A stretch of 64,000 bases of DNA from CAVZXS01 sp963779325 (GCA_963779325.1 CAVZXS010000037.1:310001-374000); one strand, 5' to 3'. Shown: positions 51,245-60,294, numbered from the stretch's first letter. Translations and numbers: made by a program. The notes: generated from the sequence alone by a model not told the origin.

Positions 51245-52292
51245 TTACATAAAAAATACTTCTGTACGGTAACTGTCAAACTTTGTTCCCCATTTCACCG
51301 TCAGTTCTTGCGGGGTTATCGTAAGACCAAGTTCCTGTTTAACGGCTAATGCAGGCAGGTTAGCGCCGGCGCCCAATGCGGCGGCTATTGTTCCCTGCAC
51401 CCTCGGGTTTATTTCAAGAATTAAAAATTTGCCTGCAGCAGATTTTTTTACCTGTATACCGATATTACCATGCAGCTTTAATTCTTTAATAATTTGCGAG
51501 CAATAAGTGATGATACTTTCTTCCTTTATAAACTCGCCCTCCGTAGTTATTCCGTTAATCATTTTTTTGCGTAAGCGGGGTACAGCTAAAATCGTATCCC
51601 CGTTAGTTGCCAGGCAATCAACGGAATATTCTTCGCCCGTTAAAAATTCACTCATTAATAATTCAGGAAACGGTTTTGAAGAAAGAATTCGTACCGCATC
51701 GTTGTATGACATAAACTTTGCATTGGGCTTTTCGTTGAACAAAAGATGCGCCTCATCAATATCCGGGTTTATAATTCTGAAACCTCTGCTGCCATTTGAT
51801 TCGGATGGTTTGAAACAAATGACCTTTACCGGGATAACCTAACTCCGCCGCAGCTGTTATAAATTGATCAGTCGTTTCAACAATTCTGAAATCGGGAACA
51901 TCAATGCCCCGCCATTGCAGAAATTCATAGAGCCTGCTTTTATTATTGGCAATTTCCAGCGAAGGAGCTTCTGATACCAAAACTTTTACACCATTGGCTT
52001 CAAAATCTTTTTTATGTAATGCAAGCGGAATAAGTTCTTTGGTTACCAATGGCATCAGTACATGAATATCATGTTTGCGACAAACAGCCAAAACAGACTC
52101 AACAAAATTTTCATCAGTCGCCTGCGGAATTTTTTCAAAATTTTTTACAAGATGCCTCCCGACAGCATTGGCATCAGCATCAGCGACTGTAATATTGAAA
52201 GACGGGTTTTGCTGCAGGCATTTAATAATGCCCGCTGCTCCCGGCGCACCGGCGCCCGTCATTAAAATATTTATTACGGCAGAGTGAATCAT
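51245..52292 (-). pseudogene. ATP-grasp enzyme (CarB-like), frameshifted
   Basis: From ATG 52292 (MIHSAVINILMTGAGAPGAAGIIKCL) the N-terminal preATP-grasp region runs to AAELGYPGK; there the A run GGTAAAGGTC (+ strand TTT at 51825-51827) has one extra base. In the other frame the sequence continues VICFKPSESNGSRGFRIINPD..., then LLFNEKPNAKFMSYNDAVRIL, LMSEFLTGEEYSVDCLA and the ATP-grasp core KFLILEINPRVQGTIAAALGAGANLPALAVK (metal-ligand E-N-P-R). Corrected length is about 349 residues. It resembles stand-alone CarB-type ATP-grasp ligases of unknown substrate, possibly a carboxylate-amine ligase. Reading frame probably intact in the cell. Confidence 0.82.
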
Positions 52293-52375
52293 TACAGTAA
52301 AAATAGCGCTTGCATAACCAAATTGAATTTAAATATTGAAGACATTGAATACATTATCGCTCCATGCGGTAACAG

Positions 52376-53401
52376 TTATTTACTAAATAGCCCCGTATAG
52401 TTTATTCCCAATCCATATTCATTCGAAATTTTCACTTTACCAAAATCATATTCAATTCCCGTAGCTACATCTTCCTGCAAAAGCAAAGGGCCGTCCATAT
52501 CTGCATAATCAATAAGCGGTATTAAATGCGCAATGGCGGCCGAACCAACGGTTGACTCATTCATACAGCCAATCATGACTTTAAGACTCAGTTCTCTCGC
52601 TTTTTTTATCATACGCAGCGCCGGCGTAATGCCGCTGCACTTGGTAAGTTTAATATTGATGCCGTGAAAATGATCCCGGCATTTTTCCACATCGCTCTCA
52701 AATACACAGGATTCATCAGCCATCAACGGCAAAGATGATTTCTCGTATAAAATTTTCATGCCTTCCCAATTATCTTTCGCCAATGGTTGCTCTACAAACT
52801 CAACACCCAGCTCTTTTAATTGGGGTATTAATTTCAAGGCGGCTTCTACATCCCAGGCCGCATTGGCATCTACCCTGAATATGGCATCGGTATTTTCCCT
52901 TAATGCTTTTATGATAGCAATATCATCGGCAGTACCCACTTTTATTTTATAAATAGGCCATTCTTTTTCTTTCAACTTTGCTACCATCTTTTCAATACTG
53001 TCTATACCAATAGTATAATCGCAAACTGCCGCGGCTGTAAATTCATTTACAAAAAATTGATGCAGTTTTTTTCTTTTTAATTTACCGTACAAATCCCAAG
53101 CGGCTATATCTATGGCACATACAAGAAAGGGATTTTGCGGCAACAGGTGATGCAGGTAATGCCAGTAACGATCGGGTTCCGTAAAAGCGAATTTCTCAAT
53201 AAGTGTTTTTTTTCTTTCAATATCCGCTATCATTTGTTCTACCGTGATATTGTAGTAGGTAATAGCCGGCGCTTCGCCGTATCCTTTAAGACCGAAATGC
53301 TCCAGCTCCACTATTAAGGTCGGCTGATGTGTTTTAGTTCCTTTTGAAATAGTAAACGGGTGACGAAATCGAAGGTCGTAGGGATAATAATTAATCTTCA
53401 T
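52376..53401 (-). CDS. Dipeptide epimerase (L-Ala-D/L-Glu epimerase), enolase superfamily
   Basis: This is a 341-residue muconate-lactonizing-like enzyme. N-terminal capping domain: YDLRFRHPFTISKGTKTHQPTLIVE. Barrel: catalytic K-x-K in YKIKVGT, metal-binding D in RVDANAAWD, E in VEFVEQPLAKDN, D in PLMADESCVF, second catalytic K in INIKLTKCSGIT, and the specificity motif DMDGPLLL, seen in L-Ala-D/L-Glu epimerases. It probably recycles murein tripeptide dipeptides. It may be cotranscribed with the ATP-grasp gene (84 bp apart). Confidence 0.93.
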   Translation of the reverse strand: MKINYYPYDLRFRHPFTISKGTKTHQPTLIVELEHFGLKGYGEAPAITYYNITVEQMIADIERKKTLIEKFAFTEPDRYWHYLHHLLPQNPFLVCAIDIAAWDLYGKLKRKKLHQFFVNEFTAAAVCDYTIGIDSIEKMVAKLKEKEWPIYKIKVGTADDIAIIKALRENTDAIFRVDANAAWDVEAALKLIPQLKELGVEFVEQPLAKDNWEGMKILYEKSSLPLMADESCVFESDVEKCRDHFHGINIKLTKCSGITPALRMIKKARELSLKVMIGCMNESTVGSAAIAHLIPLIDYADMDGPLLLQEDVATGIEYDFGKVKISNEYGLGINYTGLFSK

Positions 53402-53446
53402 GCTGCAAATTAATTATTTAACCTGTCAATTTTCATTTGCTTTGTT

Positions 53447-56155
53447 TTAAATACTTGCAGCATTTCTCCCGCTGTGTTCTATGTACCCTCTTAATTCATC
53501 ATTGAACTCTTTTTGCTTAATTAGTTCTTCTAAACCGATATGCATACGGTATTGCCAGTAATGGTTGGGATTGGAAGGCACATTAATACGTTCTTCATGC
53601 GGATTTTCCCTTCTTATCTTTTCATCCATTCCTAAAATATCCTGCAATTGGAAAATACTCCACATGGCCGGCGAGTAGAGATGTTGTAGTATAATAGCCC
53701 GGTTAATCCACGCCTCACAAAATACCGGTGCATCGCCCCATTGGCCCATTTCATGGTTATAAAATTCTTGAATCGAATTCCTGTCTTCTTCCCACCAACC
53801 GCGAACGGTGCTCATATCATGTGTAGAAGGTGTAACTACAGACAGGTAGGGCGCCGTTTTGGGATTAAAGAATTTTGTTTTGGGATTCTTGGGCATACGC
53901 TGAATTTCGAGACTGAGAAAACCAAGTTGTTTCATAACCTCAGGAACACAATGCGGTACCATACCCAAATCCTCTCCGCAGATAAGCATATTGGTTGATT
54001 GCTTCAGGTAAGGAAGTTTTTGCATGGCTTCTTTCTTCCAAAAATCATCCTGCCGCTCATAGAAATAATTAATATAGAGTTCTTTTAATTTTTGCTTGGT
54101 AAAATCATCGAGGTAGCGGAAAGACATAGTAGTATCCATAGCAATACGAAAATGAAATTGCAGTCCCTTACCTTTTTCTTCTTCAATCAAAATAATATTT
54201 GAAATAAGATCGTACAAACCGTATTTCAGCGTATTGTTCTCCTCATTTTCTTGTAACGTACTAAAATACTTCTCCACTTTACGTTGCGTATCGAATGCTT
54301 CAGCAATATCATAGCTTCCAAAATCATTGGCAATAAGAAATTCGGATTTCAATTTTTCAGCATAAATACCAAACCGCTCGGCGATCACCTCATTGGTTAT
54401 ATAAGGTTTGCAATAGCGATGATAATCGAACCACAATCCTTTTTCACCAAACTCATTTATGTGCACGGGAATTGACGGAACAAAATGACCCAATATCCCC
54501 TCTACCGCGTTCATGGGTATGCTCCAAATTCTGAAGAAACCGAGAATATGATCAATACGAAACGCATCAAAGTAATTACTCATTTGCTCAAAGCGCTGCC
54601 GCCACCAGGCAAAACCATCTTCCTGCATTTTTTTCCAATTGTAAGTGGGGAAACCCCAGTTCTGTCCTTTCAATGCAAAATCATCGGGAGGTGCGCCGGC
54701 CTGGCTGTCAATGTTATATAATTCAGGCGCCACCCAGGCATCGCAACCGTAGCGGTAAATACCAATGGCGATATCTCCTTTTAAAACAATTCCGTTTTTA
54801 TGCGCATAATCAGCCGCTTCTTTTAACTGCAGGTGCAAGTGATATTGAATAAAATAATGCAAGGCTACTTCACTGTAAGATGCGGAACCCGGCGAAGAAA
54901 GCTCTTCGATTGCCTGCTTGTTGTAAATATTATTTGTTTCCCATAATTCGAAATGCGAATTACCGTATTTGTCCCGCAGGTAACAAAATGCCGCATACGG
55001 CACCAGCCAGTGTTTATTATGTTTAAAAAATAATTTATAATCTTCGTCCGCAAAGCATTCATCTTTACACAATACAAATAAATCTTTCAGTGTTTGCAAT
55101 TTTATTTTAATAACCTCCTCATAATCTATTACCTGCAGATCATTCAACTGCTTTTGCACATCTTTCAGCGCTTTTAATTTATCTGCATTTTTTTTACCGG
55201 CCACACTTTCCAAGTTAACATACATCGGGTGCAACGCAAAGGCCGATATAGCTGCATAAGGATAGGAATCGGCCCGGGTATGCATAGCTATCGTATCATT
55301 GACGGGTAAAATTTGCACCAATCTGAGCCCGGTTTTTTTAGCCCAATCAACCAATAACTTTATATCAGTAAACTCTCCCGCACCCATACTCTTTTTTGAT
55401 CGCAGGCTAAATACAGGTATCGCTACGCCGGCTCCCTTCCAGGTATTATTGTGCAGATGAGCAAAGCCGTCATGTATTACGGTTTGTTTCTTTTTGGCAG
55501 TATTGCCGGATAAAATTCTGTTGTCTCCGTCTTCGAAGCGGACAAAAGATTTCTTTTTTGTATTATAAACACCATACTTGTAAGCCAATGGCAGGCTCTC
55601 ATCCGATAAATCTAATTTCACCGACCACCAATTACCCCTGAGCGATAAATTAACAGCGCTTTCGATAGACCAGTTACTAAAAACGGCAGCATTGCCGGAC
55701 ATACAAATTACTTCATCACCGGCAAGCAAAGGCGCTTTTACTTTAAACTCATGGGTAAAGTTTTTAGGCGATTTCATTTTTATTTTGCTCTCCTGCGCAG
55801 GCAATAAAATATTTTGAAACGGAGCCGAATAGAATGCGTTTTCAAATTCCCCGGCATGGTTCCAGGTGTCGATGGTCAGTATTTCTTTGATGCCTTCCAT
55901 CGAAATGTCAATTGCCCTGTCATTGCCCCATTCAGGAATAAGTTGCCCGTCTTTATTTTTTAGTAAATAATTATATTGAATGGTTGAAATATCTTTTTTA
56001 TCAAACTCGATGGAGGCAATCCAAAATTCATGATTAAAATAGGTCATGGGAATAGCCTCGGAAATCAAATCGTTTCCCAGTTCATAGGTATTTCCGTTAA
56101 GCCAAATGCTTTCTCCGTATTTTGTATTAAATCGCAAGCAGAATTGAACTTTCAT
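53447..56155 (-). CDS. malQ: 4-alpha-glucanotransferase with two N-terminal starch-binding (CBM20) domains
   Basis: This is a 902-residue cytosolic amylomaltase. Two CBM20-type domains occupy about 1-100 (FCLRFNTKYGESIWLNGN, NYLLKNKDGQLIPEWGNDR) and 130-230 (FKVKAPLLAGDEVICMSGN). The GH77 barrel follows: AGVAIPVFSLRSKKSMGAGEFTD, nucleophile D535 in FRIDHILGF, acid/base E728 in CGEDLGMVP and transition-state D780 in PSTHDMSTVRGWW. MalQ transfers maltooligosaccharides in glycogen/maltose metabolism; the large DPE2-like form with CBM20 pair is common in Bacteroidota and plants. It is separate from the dipeptide epimerase gene by 45 bp, both leftward. Confidence 0.95.
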   Translation of the reverse strand: MKVQFCLRFNTKYGESIWLNGNTYELGNDLISEAIPMTYFNHEFWIASIEFDKKDISTIQYNYLLKNKDGQLIPEWGNDRAIDISMEGIKEILTIDTWNHAGEFENAFYSAPFQNILLPAQESKIKMKSPKNFTHEFKVKAPLLAGDEVICMSGNAAVFSNWSIESAVNLSLRGNWWSVKLDLSDESLPLAYKYGVYNTKKKSFVRFEDGDNRILSGNTAKKKQTVIHDGFAHLHNNTWKGAGVAIPVFSLRSKKSMGAGEFTDIKLLVDWAKKTGLRLVQILPVNDTIAMHTRADSYPYAAISAFALHPMYVNLESVAGKKNADKLKALKDVQKQLNDLQVIDYEEVIKIKLQTLKDLFVLCKDECFADEDYKLFFKHNKHWLVPYAAFCYLRDKYGNSHFELWETNNIYNKQAIEELSSPGSASYSEVALHYFIQYHLHLQLKEAADYAHKNGIVLKGDIAIGIYRYGCDAWVAPELYNIDSQAGAPPDDFALKGQNWGFPTYNWKKMQEDGFAWWRQRFEQMSNYFDAFRIDHILGFFRIWSIPMNAVEGILGHFVPSIPVHINEFGEKGLWFDYHRYCKPYITNEVIAERFGIYAEKLKSEFLIANDFGSYDIAEAFDTQRKVEKYFSTLQENEENNTLKYGLYDLISNIILIEEEKGKGLQFHFRIAMDTTMSFRYLDDFTKQKLKELYINYFYERQDDFWKKEAMQKLPYLKQSTNMLICGEDLGMVPHCVPEVMKQLGFLSLEIQRMPKNPKTKFFNPKTAPYLSVVTPSTHDMSTVRGWWEEDRNSIQEFYNHEMGQWGDAPVFCEAWINRAIILQHLYSPAMWSIFQLQDILGMDEKIRRENPHEERINVPSNPNHYWQYRMHIGLEELIKQKEFNDELRGYIEHSGRNAASI

Positions 56156-56359
56156 GATAGTAAATTATTGTGTAGCAACAACACGGTGCTTAAAGACGAA
56201 AATAATTAAAGAAACCGGACAACCATAAATTTACAGTACTTTATTTTAGTACTAAAAAAGCAGGGCAAGTCAAACCCCGCCACCTTAGCAAATCATTCTG
56301 AATGTTTTACGGGCAAAAGATTAACCCGGAAACAGGCGGTATAATTGAATTTTCTCCCC

Positions 56360-56367
56360 TACTTTTG
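56360..56367 (+). promoter_or_regulatory. Promoter -7 element of the 51-codon gene
   Basis: TACTTTTG, exact TAnnTTTG, 31 bp before ATG 56399. Confidence 0.5.
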
Positions 56368-56398
56368 CATCAATTATTAAAAACAAAACGAGAAAAGC

Positions 56399-56554
56399 AT
56401 GGAGCAACAAAAAAAATCTACAGCGGGTTGGTGGTTATTATTCTTTTTATCCACCGCATTATTAAGTTATATGATTTACAGCCACAATGAATGGCTGACA
56501 CTGGTAATACCTTTTGTAACTACGGGCTTTGTAAAAGCTATGGATATAATGTAA
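56399..56554 (+). CDS. Small two-helix membrane protein, 51 residues
   Basis: ATG 56399 to TAA 56552-56554 gives a 51-residue protein: a short polar N-terminus (MEQQKKST), helix 1 at about 10-28 (GWWLLFFLSTALLSYMIY), a polar turn (SHNEW) and helix 2 at about 33-48 (LTLVIPFVTTGFVKAM). The only evidence is composition, the exact -7 box 31 bp upstream and the good codon fit; no family recognised. It lies between malQ (divergent) and the Pmp3-like gene. Probably an inner-membrane peptide. Confidence 0.6.
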   Translation: MEQQKKSTAGWWLLFFLSTALLSYMIYSHNEWLTLVIPFVTTGFVKAMDIM

Positions 56555-56655
56555 CCTGAAGAGTTCTTTTACAATCAGCAAGAGGATTTAGTTTCCGGGC
56601 CTTTTTATAACCGAATTTAACTATCAAACATTGTATAACCTAAACAACATTAATT

Positions 56656-57063
56656 ATGAAAAAAATTGTATTCGCATCATTTTTATCCTTTGCAGTATTA
56701 ATCGGTTCTCTTAACCATTCTTCTGCATCAGTAATTATTCCCGTTACTGCATCCGTTCCTTCCGAACCCGATTCTGCAACGGTAAACGCAGCTGTAGAGG
56801 AATTCAAAAACCTTTCTAAAAAAGAACGTAAGACAAGAATTAAAGAAGCGAAAAAAGAAATCAGGAAATATAAAAAATCAGCGAATAAAGGCGAAGCAAG
56901 TGACAACACTGTTTTACTTGCCATCTTAGCCATTTTACTTCCCCCTTTAGCGGTTTATCTGCACCAGGGAGAAATAAACAATAAATTTTGGATTTCTCTT
57001 TTATTGACCCTCCTGTTTTGGTTGCCGGGTGTTATTTATGCATTGATTGTAATATTTGGATAA
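56656..57063 (+). CDS. Exported YqaE/Pmp3-domain membrane protein
   Basis: The 135-residue protein starts with a signal-like segment (MKKIVFASFLSFAVLIGSLNHSSA, possible cleavage near SSA-S), then a charged helix (EEFKNLSKKERKTRIKEAKKEIRKYKKS, about 50-75), then a Pmp3 domain (PF01679) at about 85-135: LLAILAILLPPLAVYLHQG and FWISLLLTLLFWLPGVIYALIVIFG. Free Pmp3 proteins are small hydrophobic, stress-linked membrane proteins; this version adds a long positively charged linker, a layout often seen in Bacteroidota. Function unknown. Confidence 0.9.
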   Translation: MKKIVFASFLSFAVLIGSLNHSSASVIIPVTASVPSEPDSATVNAAVEEFKNLSKKERKTRIKEAKKEIRKYKKSANKGEASDNTVLLAILAILLPPLAVYLHQGEINNKFWISLLLTLLFWLPGVIYALIVIFG

Positions 57064-57086
57064 GAAACATAAAATTCAAAAAAAAT

Positions 57087-57121
57087 AAAGGGCTCTCGTT
57101 AAGAGGCCCTTTACTTTTTTT
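57087..57121. terminator. Bidirectional terminator between the Pmp3-like and DUF2807 genes
   Basis: AAAGGGC...GGCCCTTT forms a stem of about 10 pairs (one bulge) around a short loop, with A-rich left and T-rich right flanks; it ends both convergent genes. Confidence 0.75.
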
Positions 57122-57143
57122 AAAACATTTCAATCAATCAATT

Positions 57144-57875
57144 TTACAACTTAATAATTACCCCGATACCGGTTATATTTTTTGTAATAGCCGGGTTGCC
57201 GCGATAGAACACACTGCCTGTTCCGCTGATAGTTACATCTAATTTTCGCTCCGCCGATACGTAAGCGCTGCCCGCACCGCTTATATTTACTACTGCATTT
57301 TGCGCCGCTAAAGAATCTCCTGCAAAAGCACCGGCGCCGCTTATAGTAAGGGCTACATCATCAGCAGTACCTCTCAGCTTCATACCGCCGGCTCCTTTTA
57401 GTAAGGCGCTTAACTTAGGAGTACTTATATCCGCTTCAATACCGCCGGCACCCGTAATTTCATAAGTAAGCGGTTCTGTATAAGTAAATTTATTTTGGCC
57501 GACAATACCGCCGGCACCGCTCAATTTGGCGTACAGTATTTTAGGAACCGTTACAAAAACTTTGATTGGTTTGGCGCTTTGAATGATTGTATCTTTTATA
57601 CTAACAACCAGTGTATCGTCTATTACAGCGGTTTCTATTAGTCTTACAATATTCGAATCGGCTTCAAGATTTAAGGGTTTATAATCTCCCTGCGTTACAT
57701 AAACTATTATCGGGCCCCTGTTAACTAATTTGGTAAAATTGCCAACATCCCTTGTAGTACCGGTTCCTGCATTGGGGTTTACGGGGTTCGAATTATCATC
57801 TTTATCGCATGCGGTGAAAAAAAATATACAGGATAGAACGAACGCCGCGCAAAGCAGCAGGTTTGAGTTTTTCAT
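57144..57875 (-). CDS. DUF2807 (GIN-domain) lipoprotein
   Basis: The 243-residue protein is a lipoprotein (IFFFTACDKDD, Cys at about residue 23). The DUF2807/GIN beta-helix-like domain (about 45-235) shows its repeating Gly-Ala pattern: LSGAGGIVGQNKF, ITGAGGIEADI, LKGAGGMKLRG, ISGAGAFAGD, ISGAGSAYVSAERKLDVTISGTGSVFYRG. These repeats form right-handed parallel beta structure. Function unknown; in Bacteroidota such proteins are often surface lipoproteins. Convergent with the Pmp3-like gene. Confidence 0.93.
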   Translation of the reverse strand: MKNSNLLLCAAFVLSCIFFFTACDKDDNSNPVNPNAGTGTTRDVGNFTKLVNRGPIIVYVTQGDYKPLNLEADSNIVRLIETAVIDDTLVVSIKDTIIQSAKPIKVFVTVPKILYAKLSGAGGIVGQNKFTYTEPLTYEITGAGGIEADISTPKLSALLKGAGGMKLRGTADDVALTISGAGAFAGDSLAAQNAVVNISGAGSAYVSAERKLDVTISGTGSVFYRGNPAITKNITGIGVIIKL

Positions 57876-58293
57876 TTGATGAGCATTTAATAGTTAGGTA
57901 ATCAGTCCTTAAATTGTATTACAAAAAATTCAACTATCATGCCAACGGAGCCTGTTGTTTTATAAAGTAACTAACAAAAGGAGTTTCCATTAGTTGTTTT
58001 ACAAAAAACCGACAGTTGTTCGTAGTAATCCAACGATTCATTTAAGTAAATCCGGCAATATTTCTTTTAAAAAAGTAATGCTTCAATAATTCAATGGCGT
58101 AGTGGGGGTTCATTTTTGACTTGTTATATTATTTTGCAAAAAAGTTATGCTGCGGAAAGGTGCCAAACTAAAGAGGGAAAAGGCAGAAAAATGACGTACC
58201 TTCAACTGAGTTGGAAGAATACATCGGCCGTTTTTCTTCCAACCCGCCTCAAATCAATCATCAGAATTAAAACAAAAATTAAGTAAAAAATTT
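57876..58293. other. Intergenic region with cold-shock leader
   Basis: This 418-bp spacer ends in a leader of about 150 nt to the cold-shock gene. A strong hairpin (58210-58243) lies in it. A TATTATTTTGC at about 58127-58137, close to but not matching TAnnTTTG, is the best promoter candidate. No open frame of note. Confidence 0.4.
58210..58243 (+). promoter_or_regulatory. Stem-loop in the cold-shock gene leader
   Basis: GTTGGAAGAA (58210-58219) pairs perfectly with TTCTTCCAAC (58234-58243) around a 14-nt loop, ending 50 nt before ATG 58294. No T run follows, so it is unlikely to be a terminator. It could be a structured leader element. Confidence 0.5.
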
Positions 58294-58749
58294 ATGGCTA
58301 AATCGCAGGAAACATGGAATAAAAAAGAAAGAGAAAAGAAAAAACAAAAAGAAAAAAGAGAAAAAGAAGAAAGAAAACAGGAACGTAAAGACAATGCCAA
58401 AGAAGGCAAAAGCTTAGACGATATGATGGCTTATGTGGATGAAAACGGTAACATATCCTCTACCCCGCCCGATCCCCGAAAAAAGATAACTGTAAATGTA
58501 GAAGACATTGAGATTGGTGTTCCAAAGCAAAAAGCTTATGATCCCGCCGATGCGATACGTAAAGGAATTGTAACTTTTTTTAATAATGAAAAAGGCTACG
58601 GGTTTATTAAAGACCAAGATACACAGGAAAGCATTTTTGTACATGCCAACGGACTGGTAGATCAAATAAAAGAGCAAAACAAGGTTATTTTTGAAGTAGA
58701 ACAGGGCCAAAAAGGACTTAATGCTGTGAATGTAAAATTAGTTAAATAA
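58294..58749 (+). CDS. Cold-shock domain protein with charged N-terminal extension
   Basis: The 151-residue protein begins with a very charged helical tail (about 1-45: KKEREKKKQKEKREKEERKQERK), then a linker (DDMMAYVDENGNIS), and a cold-shock domain at about 88-151: GIVTFFNNEKGYGFIKDQDTQESIFVHANGL with RNP1 KGYGFI and RNP2 SIFVH. The C-terminus ends EVEQGQKGLNAVNVKLVK. The CSD binds single-stranded RNA/DNA. The long leader before the ATG fits a cold-shock gene. Unlike the classic 70-residue CspA, this is the extended Bacteroidota type. Confidence 0.95.
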   Translation: MAKSQETWNKKEREKKKQKEKREKEERKQERKDNAKEGKSLDDMMAYVDENGNISSTPPDPRKKITVNVEDIEIGVPKQKAYDPADAIRKGIVTFFNNEKGYGFIKDQDTQESIFVHANGLVDQIKEQNKVIFEVEQGQKGLNAVNVKLVK

Positions 58750-59008
58750 TAAAAAGATTATTTCGGGAAGAATTTAAAAATCAATTCCCTATCATGGCAT
58801 GAAGTAATAAAGAAGGTTAAAAAGAAAATAATATATGTGAGATAGTAGATTTTCTTTGCATTAAAAGTCATTTATTGTTAGCGAGGTTTTTTTACGCCGC
58901 TGTTGCTATTTTCACCATCAAGCCGAAGTTAGCTACTCTGCCGTAAAATATAAAGCATCGGATGTTTAATAGCAGGGAAGCTTAAGGATTTATAAATAAC
59001 GGCACCTA

Positions 59009-60103
59009 TCAATTCATCATACTGATAAACTCATCAAACAAATAACGGCTGTCATGCGGGCCCGGTGTTGCTTCGGGGTGATACTGTACCGAGAAGGCGG
59101 GCTTACCTTTTATTCGTATGCCTTCTATCGATTGGTCATTGAGATTGATATGTGTTATTTCAATATGAGCGGCTTTTTTTACAGCTTCAGGGTCTACACC
59201 AAAACCATGATTCTGCGTAGTGATTTCACATTTACCTGAAATAATATTTTTTACCGGGTGGTTCAGTCCGCGGTGACCGTGGTGCATTTTAAAAGTAGGA
59301 ATACCGCAAGCCAATGCAAGTAACTGGTGACCGAGACAAATACCGAATACCGGTTTTTCTTCTTTCAATATTTCTTTTACAGTATCTACCGCATAATCCA
59401 TTGCCGCCGGGTCGCCGGGACCGTTACTTATAAAATAACCTGAGGGATTGAATTGCTTCAGTTCAGCCAATTTTGTTTTGGCAGGAAACACTTTTACAAA
59501 AGCTCCGCGGCTTGTCATACATTCCAATATATGTTGCTTAATGCCAAAATCCAGAACGGCTACACGAACTGCTGAAGCTGCATCGCCCATTTCATAGGCT
59601 TTATCAGTACTTACTTTCGATGCCAGTTCCAACCCGTCCATGGAAGGTGTTTTAGCTAATTCCTTTTTCAATTGCTCCGCATCTGTAATAACGGAAGATA
59701 TAATACAGTTCATAGCGCCTTTGGTACGTATATGCGCCACCAATGCTCTTGTGTCCACACCTTCTATCGATACGATGTTGTTTGCTTTTAAATAAGTTTC
59801 TAATGACCCGTCGGCCATTTTTCTTGAATATCCGTCTTCGAGGTTGCGACCAATCAGTCCGCTTATTTTTACATTAGCCGATTCTACATCAGTATCCTTA
59901 ACACCGTAATTACCTACATGCACATTGTTCATGATAAGCATTTGGCCAAAATAACTGGGGTCGGTAAAGACTTCCTGGTAACCGGTCATGCCGGTATTAA
60001 AACATATTTCGCCGGTGGCGGTACCAATGGCGCCAAAAGCGGTGCCTGTACAAATAGTACCATCGGCTAACAATAAAATGGCGGGAACTTTGCTATCGGG
60101 CAT
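59009..60103 (-). CDS. carA: Carbamoyl-phosphate synthase, small (glutamine amidotransferase) subunit
   Basis: ATG 60103 (364 residues, MPDSKVPAILLLADG) is chosen since the frame upstream to 60139 overlaps the -7 box. The N-terminal CPSase_sm_chain domain includes GTAFGAIGTATGEICFNTGMTGYQEVFTDPSYFGQ, and the class I GATase domain has the nucleophile Cys in VFGICLGHQLLAL and the His-Glu pair in VQYHPEATPGPHDS. It hydrolyses glutamine to supply ammonia to CarB for arginine and pyrimidine synthesis; carB is not in the window. Placed next to rplQ, an arrangement I recall from other Bacteroidota. Confidence 0.97.
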   Translation of the reverse strand: MPDSKVPAILLLADGTICTGTAFGAIGTATGEICFNTGMTGYQEVFTDPSYFGQMLIMNNVHVGNYGVKDTDVESANVKISGLIGRNLEDGYSRKMADGSLETYLKANNIVSIEGVDTRALVAHIRTKGAMNCIISSVITDAEQLKKELAKTPSMDGLELASKVSTDKAYEMGDAASAVRVAVLDFGIKQHILECMTSRGAFVKVFPAKTKLAELKQFNPSGYFISNGPGDPAAMDYAVDTVKEILKEEKPVFGICLGHQLLALACGIPTFKMHHGHRGLNHPVKNIISGKCEITTQNHGFGVDPEAVKKAAHIEITHINLNDQSIEGIRIKGKPAFSVQYHPEATPGPHDSRYLFDEFISMMN

Positions 60104-60119
60104 TTTTAGAAAGGTTTTG

Positions 60120-60127
60120 CAAATGTA
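60120..60127 (-). promoter_or_regulatory. Promoter -7 element of carA
   Basis: The minus strand reads TACATTTG, exact TAnnTTTG, 16 bp before ATG 60103. The -33 region is poor. Supports the chosen start. Confidence 0.45.
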
Positions 60128-60178
60128 AGGTGCGGGCAATTAAAATAGTACCCTGTTTTTCTTATGTGAATAATTAGG

Positions 60179-60268
60179 TTTTTGAACCACTGAGGCACAA
60201 AGACACAAAGTTTCACTGTGTTGCTCCGTACCCTTGTGTTAGTGTGGTTCCTTTTCGTGGTTCAAAAA
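60179..60268. repeat. Imperfect palindrome of the GAACCAC type between carA and rplQ
   Basis: TTTTTGAACCAC (60179-60190) pairs perfectly with GTGGTTCAAAAA (60257-60268), with GAGGCACAAAGACACAAAG inside. The left arm and next bases resemble those inside the MITE at 46162 (GAACCACATAGGCACATAAGG), so both belong to one repeat family. Confidence 0.65.
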
Positions 60269-60294
60269 AAAGGCTCCCGATAAATTCGGGAGCC
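60262..60294 (-). terminator. Intrinsic terminator of the ribosomal-protein operon
   Basis: GGCTCCCGA / TCGGGAGCC pair over 9 bp around a 5-nt loop; on the minus strand eight T follow. It starts 26 bp past the rplQ stop. Confidence 0.88.

Noticed and set aside
56302..56490. Longer frame overlapping the 51-codon gene
   Set aside because: Starts before the -7 box, has no family motif and poor composition compared with the 51-codon frame.
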